Shown here: positions 53,557 to 62,011 of the stretch, one piece after another | Layout: the number at the start of each line of letters is the position of its first letter | Numbering within the stretch: the stretch's first letter is position 1 | Assembly: GCF_014646355.1 (NCBI RefSeq) | Contig: NZ_BMNH01000009.1 | Span: 137,387-201,386, forward strand | DNA: 64,000 nt | Origin: Nonomuraea cavernae | GTDB lineage: Bacteria > Actinomycetota > Actinomycetes > Streptosporangiales > Streptosporangiaceae | Direction of reading: 5' to 3' | Position numbers and translations under genes: made by a program | Notes under the pieces: model-generated | The model's database searches: none | Told to the model about the DNA's origin: nothing | Seen by the model: the letters and a program-made list of their open reading frames with translations, nothing else

Positions 53557-53729
53557 CACGGGATGAACGCCTGTGGACTCCTGAGGACGTGTCGGAGTTC
53601 CTCGGGATTCCAATCGGGACGCTCTACCAGTGGCGCACCCGGCGAACTGGTCCGCCTGGTCGGCGCGTCGGCAAGCACCTGCGGTACGTCCCTGGTGATG
53701 TCTTGGCGTGGGTCTTGGAGCAGTCGTGA
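53553..53729 (+). CDS. xis: Excisionase, helix-turn-helix (MerR-like)
   Basis: The product is 58 residues. TPEDVSEFLGIPIGTLYQWR is the winged-helix recognition part, and RVGKHLRYVPGDVLAWV follows. Proteins of this size and motif are the Xis of pSAM2-like elements and direct integrase toward excision. The ATG overlaps the Rep stop (ATGA) and its TGA overlaps the int start (GTGA), so the three were once translated as a unit. Confidence 0.9.
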   Translation: MTRDERLWTPEDVSEFLGIPIGTLYQWRTRRTGPPGRRVGKHLRYVPGDVLAWVLEQS

Positions 53730-54877
53730 CGGTCTACGATCGCTGGCGCAAGTCACGGCCGAAGCCGGAAGAGGTCACGTGCTCCGAGCATCGGAAGGTC
53801 CCGACCTCGGATCATGGCGTCGGGGATCGCTGGCAGGTTCGGTATCGGGACGGCGGAGAGCAGCGCAAGAGGAACTTCACCAGGCGTGCCGACGCTGACC
53901 GTTTCGACGCCACACGAAAGGCTGACGAGTCTCGGGGAGAGTGGATCGACCCTCGCTCGGGCCGCACTCGCCTTGCCGACTACGCGCTGACGTGGATGGC
54001 CTCGCGCCTGCACAAGCCAGGGACGGCTGAGCGGTACGCGATCATCATCAAGAACCACATCAACCCGACTTTCGGCAACGCGGGTGTCGGCGCCATCCGT
54101 CCCACTGCGGTGCAGGCATGGGTCAAACAGTTGCAGGTGAACGGGCTCGCTCCCCGTACGATCGAGACCATTTATACGATCTTCGCGAGCATCATGCGCG
54201 GTGCCGTCCGTGACGAGCTGATCCGCAAGACGCCGTGTGTTGACATCCGCTTGCCTCATGCGCGCAAGACCGTGATCCGGCTCCTCACGCCTGACCAGGT
54301 CGCCTCACTGTTCAAGGCCATGCTCCCGGAGTACGCCGCGTTGGTGCTGGCCGGCTCTGGTTCCGGTCTCCGTCAGGGAGAGGCGTTCGGACTGGCCAGA
54401 GACCGGCTCGACTTCGACGCGGGCATGATCACGGTGAACCAACAGGTAGTCGTGATCAAGAGTCGGCCCACGCTCGGCACGCCGAAGAGTCCGGCGTCGG
54501 TGCGAGAGGTGCCCATGCCCGCGTTCCTCGCTGCTGCTCTGGCCAAACACATCGCCAAGTACGATCCCCCCGACGTGCTGTTCCGCACGGGCTTGCGAGA
54601 CAACCTGATCCGCCGCGACTACTTCAACGCGAAGATCTGGAAGCCCGCGATCAAAGCCGCTGGGCTGCTCCCTGACACGACCTTTCATGACCTCCGGCAT
54701 TCCTTCGCCAGTACGGCTCTCGCTGAGGGTGTCCCGATCTCTGAGGTCTCCAGGTGGTTGGGGCATGAGTCGATCACCACGACCGTGGACCTCTACGGCC
54801 ATCTGGTTCCGGAAGCCTCCGCCAGGGCCAGAGACGCGCTCGATAAGGCGTTCCGGACGGCGCTGAATGTGCCCTGA
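53726..54877 (+). CDS. int: Tyrosine recombinase (integrase) of element 2
   Basis: The product is 383 residues. An N-terminal arm-binding region (VGDRWQVRYRDGGEQRKRNF) is followed by a SAM-like core-binding domain (ADYALTWMASRLHKPGTAER) and the catalytic domain. The active-site residues are in GSGLRQGEAFGL (Arg), FHDLRHSFAS (HxxR), WLGHESITTT (His) and VDLYGHLVPE (Tyr). All are present, so it is probably active. The GTG overlaps the xis stop. Its 3' end is 54 bases from the att core in rnpB, matching the usual int-att arrangement. Confidence 0.93.
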   Translation: MTVYDRWRKSRPKPEEVTCSEHRKVPTSDHGVGDRWQVRYRDGGEQRKRNFTRRADADRFDATRKADESRGEWIDPRSGRTRLADYALTWMASRLHKPGTAERYAIIIKNHINPTFGNAGVGAIRPTAVQAWVKQLQVNGLAPRTIETIYTIFASIMRGAVRDELIRKTPCVDIRLPHARKTVIRLLTPDQVASLFKAMLPEYAALVLAGSGSGLRQGEAFGLARDRLDFDAGMITVNQQVVVIKSRPTLGTPKSPASVREVPMPAFLAAALAKHIAKYDPPDVLFRTGLRDNLIRRDYFNAKIWKPAIKAAGLLPDTTFHDLRHSFASTALAEGVPISEVSRWLGHESITTTVDLYGHLVPEASARARDALDKAFRTALNVP

Positions 54878-54931
54878 GCGTGCCTTGATCTTCGAGCATG
54901 CCGGTTCCCGTCCTGGCCAGGGAGAGATTAG

Positions 54932-54956
54932 GGGACGAGTCGGCCTGTAGGCCGGG
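54932..54956. other. Attachment site of element 2 in the rnpB 3' end
   Basis: The 25 bases are identical to 50798-50822 and make up the 3' terminal part of RNase P RNA, including the strand that pairs with the 5' end (helix P1). Insertion therefore leaves the RNA gene complete. Confidence 0.85.
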
Positions 54957-55325
54957 TTCTGTCCTTCGTGTGAAGGGGCGACCATCCATCTAGGGCCGTC
55001 GTTGCCGGCGGCCTCAAGCGGTCTACCCGCGCGGCTCGGGCGGGCAGCCCTCAGGCGCCGCGCGCGGAACGCTCCGGAGAGCGTCCCTTCTTGACCTTGC
55101 TCCGGGTGGGGTTTACCGAGCCGCCCACGTCACCGTGGGCGCTGGTGGTCTCTTACACCACCCTTTCACCCTTACCTCCCGCGTGAGCGGAAGGCGGTCT
55201 GCTTTCTGTGGCACTGTCCCGCGGGTCACCCCGGGTCGGTGTTGCCGACCACCCTGCCCTGTGGAGCCCGGACCTTCCTCGGCGGGCCTTTGCGGGCCCG
55301 ACGCGGTCGCCCGGCCGACTCGTCC
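54933..55325 (-). ncRNA. rnpB: RNase P RNA, bacterial type A
   Basis: About 393 bases on the minus strand. The 5' part contains GAGGAAGGTCCGGGCTCCAC (consensus GAGGAAAGTCCGGGCTCCAC; position 6 of AAAG is G here). Downstream are GGTGTAAGAGACCACCAGC, GGTAAACCCCACCC and the conserved 3' part CCTAGATGGATGGTCG and GACAGAACCCGGCCTACAGG. GGACGAGTCGGCC at the 5' end pairs with GACTCGTCC at the 3' end to form P1. It is the catalytic RNA that matures tRNA 5' ends. The ends are estimated from P1 pairing. Confidence 0.95.
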
Positions 55326-55332
55326 GCTCCGA

Positions 55333-55360
55333 AGGGTATCGCATCGCAAGCGATCTCCAA
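55333..55360 (-). promoter_or_regulatory. Probable rnpB promoter
   Basis: On the minus strand TTGGAG (55360-55355) and TACCCT (55338-55333) are spaced 16 bases apart and end seven bases before the RNA 5' end. This fits a housekeeping sigma promoter. Confidence 0.5.
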
Positions 55361-55490
55361 CTCGGCGACAAGACGAAGCCGGTGGAATGGGCGGTGTCAT
55401 CGCCTGAGGGGGACGGTGGCGAACGGCGGTCGCGCCGGGTGCCTCTGGCGGCATCCGGCGCGACCGGCACGGAGCGCCGCCGCGTCGGTG

Positions 55491-56708
55491 TCAGTGCAGG
55501 TGGGAAGTGTCGTTGAAGGACTTGACCACGCTCTGCCCGTCGGAATAATGCTCGATCAAGGACAGGCAGGCCAGGTCGAGGTGCATGCGGTAGAGCGCCT
55601 CCGGCGGCGCCATCAGGGCGAACCGCAGCAGCATCTTGATGGGCGTCACGTGCGAGACCGCCAGGATGGTCCTGCCTTCGTACTGGTCGAGCAGCCGTTC
55701 GCCGGCCCGCTGGACCCGGCGGGCCACGACGCCGAAACTCTCGCCGTCGGGGGGCGCGGCGTCGGGGTCGGCGAACCACGCGGCGAGCTCGCCGGGCCAG
55801 CGGCGCTGGACCTCGGTGAACGTGTGGCCCTCCCAGGCGCCGAAGTCGGCCTCCCTGAGCTCTTCGTCCACCAGCACCGGCAGGCCCGTGCGGTGCGCGA
55901 CCGCCTCCGCGGTCTGCACGGCGCGCCTGAGGGGAGAGCTGACGATCACATCGATCTCGTACGGCTCGCGGGACAGCCTGGCGGCGGCGGCCGACGCCTG
56001 GGCCAGGCCGTTGGGCGTCAGCTCGGCGTCACCCAGGCCGGAGAACCTGCGCTCCACCGACAGCGGCGTCTCGCCGTGTCTGAGCAGCAGCAGCGACGTC
56101 GCCACCCGAGCCGGGGGCGCCCAGCCGGTGCCCTTGGCGGTGACGGTGGCCTTGGCGCGCTGCTGGGTGGTGGCCACCGAGGCGGCCGGGGCCGAGACCT
56201 CGGAGACGCCCGCCACGTCGAGCAGGTCGGTCTGCTCCACCAGGGCGGGAGGCGTCGCGGAGTCGGTGGATCCGCCCGCCTTCCAGTGCAGGCCCTTGGC
56301 CGCCGCGTCCATGGCCTCGTTGGCCAGGCGGTCGGCGTGGGAGTTGAGGTGGCGGGGGATCCAGGTCCACTCGGTCACCCGCAGCCGCCTGGCCAGTTGG
56401 CCGGCCTCCAGCGCGAGCGGGCGCAGGCCCTCGTTCTTGATCTTCCAGCGGCCGGCCATCTGCTCGACGACCAGCTTTGAGTCCATCCGGACCGCCACGG
56501 AGGCGCCCTCGCCGCCCACGTCGAGGACGGCACGGAGCCCGGCGATCAGCCCGCGGTACTCGGCCACGTTGTTGGTCGTGACGCCGATCGCCTCGGCGGC
56601 CTCGGCCAGCACCTGGCCGCCGGTGGCGTCCTTGACGACCGCGCCGTAGCCGGCGGGGCCCGGGTTGCCGCGTGAGCCGCCGTCGGCCTCGATGACGTAG
56701 GACGTCAC
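55491..56708 (-). CDS. Bifunctional RNase H / acid phosphatase
   Basis: The product is 405 residues. The N-terminal RNase HI domain (1-140) has IEADGGSRGNPGPAGYGAVV, NNVAEYRGLIAGL and VRMDSKLVVEQMAGRW, with Asp, Glu and Asp in place. A linker follows, then a histidine phosphatase domain (about 205-405) with LLLLRHGETPLS and the second histidine in AVSHVTPIKMLL. It is the counterpart of Rv2228c, which degrades RNA in RNA-DNA hybrids and has CobC-like phosphatase activity. GTG 56708 overlaps the preceding stop (GTGA). Confidence 0.93.
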   Translation of the reverse strand: MTSYVIEADGGSRGNPGPAGYGAVVKDATGGQVLAEAAEAIGVTTNNVAEYRGLIAGLRAVLDVGGEGASVAVRMDSKLVVEQMAGRWKIKNEGLRPLALEAGQLARRLRVTEWTWIPRHLNSHADRLANEAMDAAAKGLHWKAGGSTDSATPPALVEQTDLLDVAGVSEVSAPAASVATTQQRAKATVTAKGTGWAPPARVATSLLLLRHGETPLSVERRFSGLGDAELTPNGLAQASAAAARLSREPYEIDVIVSSPLRRAVQTAEAVAHRTGLPVLVDEELREADFGAWEGHTFTEVQRRWPGELAAWFADPDAAPPDGESFGVVARRVQRAGERLLDQYEGRTILAVSHVTPIKMLLRFALMAPPEALYRMHLDLACLSLIEHYSDGQSVVKSFNDTSHLH

Positions 56709-57445
56709 AGGCCGGACTCCGCGGTGCGGACGAGGATGCGGCGGCATTCTTCGCAGCGGAGCACGTCGTCGTGGGGCGCGGACTTGATGTGGTTCATCTC
56801 GGCGATGGACAGCGCCACCTTGCAGCCCTGGCACCGGCCGCCGCGCAGCATCGCGGCGCCCACGCCGTACTGGTCCTTGAGCTTCTGGTAGAGCCCCAGC
56901 AGGTCGGCGGGGATGTCGGCGGCGACGGCGGTGCGGCGGCCCTCGGCCTCGGCCGCCTCCTTGTCGATCTCGGCGAGCGCGGCGTCACGGCGGTCCGCGG
57001 CGGTGTCGCGGGCGGCGGCGACCTCGTCGCGCCGCCCGCGCAGGTCGGCGACCTTGGCGTCGGCGGCCTCGCGGCGCTCCATGATCTCCAGCACGACCTC
57101 TTCGAGGTCACCCTGGCGCTTGTTCAGGGAGACGATCTCGGACTGGAGGCCGGCGAGGTCCTTGGGCGAGGTCACGGCGCCGGAGTCGAGCCGCTTCTGG
57201 TCGCGATCGGCGCGGAGGCGGACGGCGTCGACGTCGCTCTCGGCCTTGGTCTGCTCGCGCGCCAGGTCGCCGGCCTCGGTCTCGGCCTCGATCACCTCGG
57301 TGGCGAGCTTGGCGTAGCGCTTCGACGACTCGTCGATCTCGGCGTGCTCGGGCAGGGTGCGGCGGCGGTGGGCCAGCCGGTCGATCACGGAGTCGAGCTC
57401 AGCCAGGTCGAGCAGTCGCTTCTGGATCTCAGGGGCGGCTTTCAT
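56705..57445 (-). CDS. Coiled-coil zinc-ribbon protein (Rv2229c type)
   Basis: The product is 246 residues. A long antiparallel coiled coil (about 10-185, for example LAREQTKAESDVDAVRLRAD) is followed by a C4 zinc ribbon with GGRCQGCKVALS and LRCEECRRILV. ATG 57445 has GAGGA eight bases upstream; a TTG at 57466 is less likely. It probably acts as a nucleic-acid-binding scaffold; the function is not established. It is coupled to the RNase H gene downstream and lies two bases after the Nif3 gene. Confidence 0.88.
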   Translation of the reverse strand: MKAAPEIQKRLLDLAELDSVIDRLAHRRRTLPEHAEIDESSKRYAKLATEVIEAETEAGDLAREQTKAESDVDAVRLRADRDQKRLDSGAVTSPKDLAGLQSEIVSLNKRQGDLEEVVLEIMERREAADAKVADLRGRRDEVAAARDTAADRRDAALAEIDKEAAEAEGRRTAVAADIPADLLGLYQKLKDQYGVGAAMLRGGRCQGCKVALSIAEMNHIKSAPHDDVLRCEECRRILVRTAESGL

Positions 57446-57447
57446 GA

Positions 57448-58257
57448 TCAATATCCTCTTGTCCAAGCATCGGTGACCGCGGCGGAGACGCGTGTCTCAA
57501 CGGTAACGCCACTCGTGTCCAGGATGGACGCGGCGCCGGCCAGCCAGGGCCACTCGGTGGCCCAGTGGGCGGCGTCGATCAGGGCGGGCCCGCCCTCCTC
57601 GGCGAACTCGCTGGCCGGGTGGTGGCGAAGGTCGGCGGTGAGGAACACGTCGACCCCGGCGGCGCGGGCGGCGCCGAGCAGCGAGTCGCCGGCTCCCCCG
57701 CTGACGGCCACCCGGAAGACGCGGCGGGCCGGGTCGCCCGCGACGCGGATGCCCCAGGCGGTCTTCGGCAGCCCGGCAGCGGCCCGCAGGGCGAACCGCT
57801 CCAGCGTGGTCTCCTCGGGCAGCTCGCCGACGCGGCCCAGGCCGCGCCACGGGTCGTCGGGGAACGGCTGGAGCGGCACCAGGTCGCCGACCAGCCCCAC
57901 GGCGCGGGCCAGCGCGTCGGACACGCCCGGGTTGGCCACGTCGGCATTGGTGTGGGCGGTGTAGAGGGCGATGTCGTGCTTGATCAGTGTGTGGACGATC
58001 CGGCCCTTGGGGGTGTCGGCGGCGACGGTCGTGGTGCCGCGCAGGTAGAGCGGGTGATGGACGACGATCAGGTCGGCGCCCCACTCGACGGCCTCCTCCA
58101 CGACGACCGAGACGGGGTCGACGGCGAACAGCACCCGCCGCACCGGCTGGGCCGGGTCACCGCAGACCAGGCCCACCGCGTCCCACGACTCGGCCCGGCC
58201 GGGCGGATAGGCCCTCTCGAGCTTCTTGATCACATCTGCCAGCGTCACAGCGACCAC
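57448..58257 (-). CDS. Nif3-like dinuclear metal centre protein
   Basis: The product is 269 residues. Metal ligands are in LIVVHHPLYLRG, YTAHTNADVANPG, ADLRHHPASEF and IDAAHWATEWPWL. These proteins form hexameric rings and are related to GTP cyclohydrolase I type 2; the role is unsettled. It starts the conserved three-gene operon (Rv2230c, Rv2229c, Rv2228c order). The GTG start at 58257 gives a standard N-terminus (VTLADVIKKLERAYPP). Confidence 0.92.
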   Translation of the reverse strand: MVAVTLADVIKKLERAYPPGRAESWDAVGLVCGDPAQPVRRVLFAVDPVSVVVEEAVEWGADLIVVHHPLYLRGTTTVAADTPKGRIVHTLIKHDIALYTAHTNADVANPGVSDALARAVGLVGDLVPLQPFPDDPWRGLGRVGELPEETTLERFALRAAAGLPKTAWGIRVAGDPARRVFRVAVSGGAGDSLLGAARAAGVDVFLTADLRHHPASEFAEEGGPALIDAAHWATEWPWLAGAASILDTSGVTVETRVSAAVTDAWTRGY

Positions 58258-58372
58258 CTGCGCAGACTATCGGTCGGCGGCCGGAAAGGCGTGGTCGGCG
58301 CATGGAGCGGGGGCTGTTGCCCGAACATGGTTCGGCGTACTGTAAGTGAATCCTGACAGCTGGGAGGACGGC

Positions 58373-59824
58373 ATGGCACCCAAGGTCGCGATCGTCGGAG
58401 CCGGATTCGGCGGGCTGTGCATGGCGATCCAGCTCGAACGGGCCGGGATCGACTCCTACACGGTGTTCGAGAAGGCCGGCGACCTGGGCGGCACCTGGCG
58501 CGACAACAGCTATCCCGGCGCGGGGTGCGACATCCCCTCGCACCTCTACTCGTACTCCTTCGAGAAGTACGGCAGTTGGACCCGCCGTTACCCCGAACAG
58601 CCGGAGATCCTCGGCTACTTAGCGCACTGCGCCGATAAATACGACGTCAGGCGAAAAATCCGCTTCAACAGTGCGGTGGTGAGCGCCGTCTTCGACGGTG
58701 CCGAGTGGCAGGTCACCACAGCGGCCCCGACGCCCGGCGCGGAGCCTCTCACGGAGTCGTTCGACATGGTGGTCATGAGCGTGGGCCAGCTCAATCGGCC
58801 CCACTTACCCGACTTCCCCGGAATGTCAGACTTCGAGGGCACGTCCTTCCACTCGGCCCGCTGGAACCACGACCACGACCTCACGGGCAGACGGGTGGCC
58901 GTCATCGGCAACGGCTCGTCCGCCGCGCAGTTCATCCCCCGCATCGCCCCGCAGGTCGAGCAGCTGACGGTCTTCCAGCGCACCCCGAACTGGGTCATCC
59001 CCAAGCCCGACGCGACGTTCGGCCCGCTCACCCGGCTCGCCTTCCACTACGTCCCCGGCCTCCAGCGCGCCTACCGCGAGTGGATCTACCGGTACGCCGA
59101 GGCGACCCTCTACCCCGCCCTCGCCCAGGGCTGGAGCGTGGGGCTGCTGAAGCAGCGGGCGCTGCGGCACCTGCGCGACCAGGTGCCGGACCCCGCCCTG
59201 CGGGCCAAGCTGACCCCCGACTACCCGCCGGGCTGCAAGCGGGTGGTCATCGACAGCACCTTCTATCCCGCGCTGACCAGGCCGAACGTGGACGTGGTGA
59301 CGGAGAAGCCGATCCGGATCACCCCCCGGGGCATCGAGACCACGGAGTCCCTGCACGAGGTCGACACCATCATCTACGCCACCGGCTTCAAGACCACCGA
59401 GTTCGTCGCCCCGATCAGGGTCTCCGGCCGTCAGGGCCGTGACCTCGCCGAGCAGTGGAGCGGCGGCGCGGAGGCCTACCTGGGCATCTCGGTGCCGAAC
59501 TTCCCCAATCTGTTCCTGCTCTACGGGCCCAACACCAACCTGGGGCACAACTCGATCATCTTCATGATCGAGTGTCAGGTGAACCACATCATGGCCTGCC
59601 TGCCGTACATCTCCACGCTGGGCCCGATGGAGGTGCGGCCCGAGGCGATGGCGGCGTGGACCAGGCAGATCGACGCGGCGATGTCCCGCATGGTGTGGGG
59701 CAACGGCTGCCAGAGCTGGTACAAGACGGCCGAGGGACGGGTCACGAACAACTGGCCCGGGCCTACCCCGCTCTATCGCAGGCTGACGGCGCTGCCGCCC
59801 CGGCGGGCCTACCGGCCGGTGTGA
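58373..59824 (+). CDS. Flavin-containing monooxygenase, Baeyer-Villiger type
   Basis: The product is 483 residues. The FAD loop is VAIVGAGFGGLCMAIQLERA, the NADP loop VAVIGNGSSAAQFIPRI, and the BVMO fingerprint FEGTSFHSARWNHD. DLGGTWRDNSYPGAGCDIPS is also typical. It inserts oxygen into a ketone or hydroxylates a heteroatom using NADPH; the substrate is unknown. ATG 58373 follows GGGAGGA. It is divergent from the Nif3 operon. Confidence 0.93.
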   Translation: MAPKVAIVGAGFGGLCMAIQLERAGIDSYTVFEKAGDLGGTWRDNSYPGAGCDIPSHLYSYSFEKYGSWTRRYPEQPEILGYLAHCADKYDVRRKIRFNSAVVSAVFDGAEWQVTTAAPTPGAEPLTESFDMVVMSVGQLNRPHLPDFPGMSDFEGTSFHSARWNHDHDLTGRRVAVIGNGSSAAQFIPRIAPQVEQLTVFQRTPNWVIPKPDATFGPLTRLAFHYVPGLQRAYREWIYRYAEATLYPALAQGWSVGLLKQRALRHLRDQVPDPALRAKLTPDYPPGCKRVVIDSTFYPALTRPNVDVVTEKPIRITPRGIETTESLHEVDTIIYATGFKTTEFVAPIRVSGRQGRDLAEQWSGGAEAYLGISVPNFPNLFLLYGPNTNLGHNSIIFMIECQVNHIMACLPYISTLGPMEVRPEAMAAWTRQIDAAMSRMVWGNGCQSWYKTAEGRVTNNWPGPTPLYRRLTALPPRRAYRPV

Positions 59825-59899
59825 CCGCCCAACCGGGGGCCGGGACTTCGTGCGCTCCGCCATTGGAGCGGGCAGGCGCCGGGCGGTAGCGTCCAGCGC

Positions 59900-60928
59900 A
59901 TGACGACTCCTCTGCACCGGCGCGCTGTCGTGGCCGACACCCACAACGATCTGCTGATGGCGGTCTCCGCCCGGCCGCCGGAGCAGTGGGCCTCGTTCTT
60001 CCGCGAGCGCTGGCTGCCCCAGTTGGTCGAGGGCGGGGTCAATCTTCAGGTGCTGCCGGTCTTCATCGACGACCAGTACCTCCCGGAGGGGGCCCTCAGG
60101 CAGACGCTGCGCATGATCGAGTGCGCGCACGTGCTGGCCGAGGGCAACGCCGAGCACGTGCGGATCTGTCTCGACGCGTCCGACATCGACCAGGCGCTGG
60201 AGGCGGGCCGGATCGCGCTGGTCATCGCCCTGGAGAGCATGCCGGGCCTGGACGCGAGCGTGGAGCTGATCTCGACCGTCCATCGGCTGGGCGTCCGCAT
60301 CGCCTCGATCGCGCACTGGGGCCGCACCCCGCTGGCGGACGGCAGCGGCGAGGACGCCACCGGCAGCGGCCTCACCTCGCACGGCGTGGCCGCGCTGCGC
60401 GAGATGGAGCGGCTCGGCGTCGTCTTCGACATCTCCCACCTGGGCGCGTCCGGCGTGGAGCACGTGCTGGAGCTGGCCACTCAACCGGTCATGGCCACCC
60501 ACTCCTCGGCCCGCGCGCTGCGCGACCACCACCGCAACCTCACCGACGACCAACTGCGCGGCGTGGCCGCGACGGGCGGCGTGGTGTGCGTGAACTTCTT
60601 CGCGCCGTTCCTCGCGGAGCGTGAGGAGGACAGGACCCTCGACCGGCTGCTCGACCACATCGAGCACGTCGCCGAGGTGGCCGGCGTCGACCACGTCGGC
60701 CTCGGCCCCGACTTCATCCGTGAGGTGGTGGCGGACCTGACCCCGCCCTGCTGCGAGGACGTCAACACCAGGGGCGTCGACCCGAGGTCGGCCGTCCCCG
60801 GCCTGGAGGGGCCGGCGGGCCTGCCCATGGTGACCGAGGGCCTGCTCGGGCGCGGCGTCCCGGAGAAGGACGTCGAGAAGATCATCGGCGCCAACGTGCG
60901 CCGCTTCCTCGGCGAGCGGCTGGCATGA
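59900..60928 (+). CDS. Membrane dipeptidase family (M19)
   Basis: The product is 342 residues. Zinc ligands are in VVADTHNDLLMAV (HxD), ALVIALESMPGLD (Glu) and VMATHSSARALRDH (His). HVGLGPDFIREV is the C-terminal landmark. M19 enzymes cleave dipeptides, sometimes with D-residues or beta-lactam-like bonds. There is no signal peptide, so it is cytoplasmic. Its stop overlaps the M20 gene start (ATGA). Confidence 0.92.
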   Translation: MTTPLHRRAVVADTHNDLLMAVSARPPEQWASFFRERWLPQLVEGGVNLQVLPVFIDDQYLPEGALRQTLRMIECAHVLAEGNAEHVRICLDASDIDQALEAGRIALVIALESMPGLDASVELISTVHRLGVRIASIAHWGRTPLADGSGEDATGSGLTSHGVAALREMERLGVVFDISHLGASGVEHVLELATQPVMATHSSARALRDHHRNLTDDQLRGVAATGGVVCVNFFAPFLAEREEDRTLDRLLDHIEHVAEVAGVDHVGLGPDFIREVVADLTPPCCEDVNTRGVDPRSAVPGLEGPAGLPMVTEGLLGRGVPEKDVEKIIGANVRRFLGERLA

Positions 60929-62001
60929 TCGCCGACCTGGAGGAGCTCGTCTCCTGCGAGTCGTTCTCCAGCGATCTGGAGGCGGTGGCGCGCAGTGCCA
61001 AGGTCGTGGCCGACCTGGGAGCCCGCCACCTGGGCGTCCAGCCCGAGTTCATCGTGATCGACGGCGTGACGCACCTGCGCTGGACGTTCGGCACGCCCCG
61101 GGTGCTGCTGCTGGGCCACCACGACACCGTGTGGCCGATCGGCTCGCTGCTCACCCACCCGTGGTCGGTGCGCGACGGGGTGGCGCGCGGTCCCGGCGTG
61201 TTCGACATGAAGGCCGGGCTCGTGCAGACGTTCCACGCGCTGGCCGGGCTCGGTTCGCTCGACGGCGTCAGCGTGCTGATCACCGGCGACGAGGAGGTCG
61301 GCTCGCCCACCTCGGCCGGGCTCATCCAGGAGGCCGCGCGCGGGGCGCTCGCGGCGTTCGTGATGGAGGCCAGCGCCGACGGCGGCGCGCTCAAGACCGC
61401 GCGCAAGGGCACCTCTCTCTACACCCTCCAGGTGTACGGGAAGGCCGCGCACGCCGGGCTCGAACCCGAGAACGGTGCCAACGCGGGGGTGGAGCTGGCC
61501 CACCAGATCCTGGCCGTGGCCACCCTGGGGTCGGGCGACACCACGGTGACGCCGACGGTGCTGTCCGGCGGCACCACGCTCAACACGGTGCCCGCCGAGG
61601 CGGCGGTGGGCGTGGACGTGCGGGCCGGCTCGGTGGCCGAGCAGCGGCGGGTCGACGCGGCGATGCGCGCGCTGCGGCCGGCCGTGCCGGGCACCCGGCT
61701 GGAGGTGCGCGGCGGCCCCAACCGGCCGCCGCTGGAGGAGGCCATGTCGGCCGGCCTGTACGCGCTGGCCCAGGAGCTGGCCGACGGTCTGGGGCTGGCG
61801 CCGCTGACCTCAGCCGCGGTGGGCGGCGCCTCCGACGGCAACTTCACCGCCGGGGCCGGCTGCCCGACGCTCGACGGGCTCGGCGCGGTCGGGGGCGGCG
61901 CGCACGCCGACCACGAGCACGTGATCGTGTCCGAGCTGCCCCACCGCACTGCGCTGCTGCGGGCGCTGGTCGAAGCGGTCCGTCACGGGTCCGCGGGGTA
62001 G
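60925..62001 (+). CDS. M20 family metallopeptidase, carboxypeptidase G2-like
   Basis: The product is 358 residues. The metal-binding motif is LLLGHHDTVWPIGS, followed by VFDMKAGLVQTFHAL, the catalytic glutamate pair in ITGDEEVGSPTS, AFVMEASADGGALK and the C-terminal histidine in GGGAHADHEHV. The dimerisation domain (about 160-270) has KAAHAGLEPENGANAG. It is coupled to the dipeptidase, so the pair probably degrades peptides or acylated amino acids in series. Confidence 0.92.
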   Translation: MIADLEELVSCESFSSDLEAVARSAKVVADLGARHLGVQPEFIVIDGVTHLRWTFGTPRVLLLGHHDTVWPIGSLLTHPWSVRDGVARGPGVFDMKAGLVQTFHALAGLGSLDGVSVLITGDEEVGSPTSAGLIQEAARGALAAFVMEASADGGALKTARKGTSLYTLQVYGKAAHAGLEPENGANAGVELAHQILAVATLGSGDTTVTPTVLSGGTTLNTVPAEAAVGVDVRAGSVAEQRRVDAAMRALRPAVPGTRLEVRGGPNRPPLEEAMSAGLYALAQELADGLGLAPLTSAAVGGASDGNFTAGAGCPTLDGLGAVGGGAHADHEHVIVSELPHRTALLRALVEAVRHGSAG

Positions 62002-62011
62002 AGGGTCGGAC

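Larger units (their letters stand above)
50798..54956. mobile_element. Element 2: degenerate actinomycete integrative element in rnpB
   Basis: It is bounded by 25-base identical att copies, the right one being the 3' end of the RNase P RNA gene. Gene order is membrane protein, Nudix (minus), GntR regulator, Rep relic, xis, int, with int next to the att in rnpB. This is the order of pSAM2-like AICEs (pif, korSA, repSA, xis, int). An FtsK-like transfer gene and the Rep N-terminus are missing, so it can no longer replicate or transfer itself. Excision may still be possible because xis and int look intact. Confidence 0.85.

Noticed and set aside
54932-55325. Possibility that the att repeat is only the internal P1 complement of rnpB
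   Set aside because: P1 pairing explains similarity of the two rnpB ends to each other, not an exact 25-base copy 4.1 kb away beside an integrase tail.
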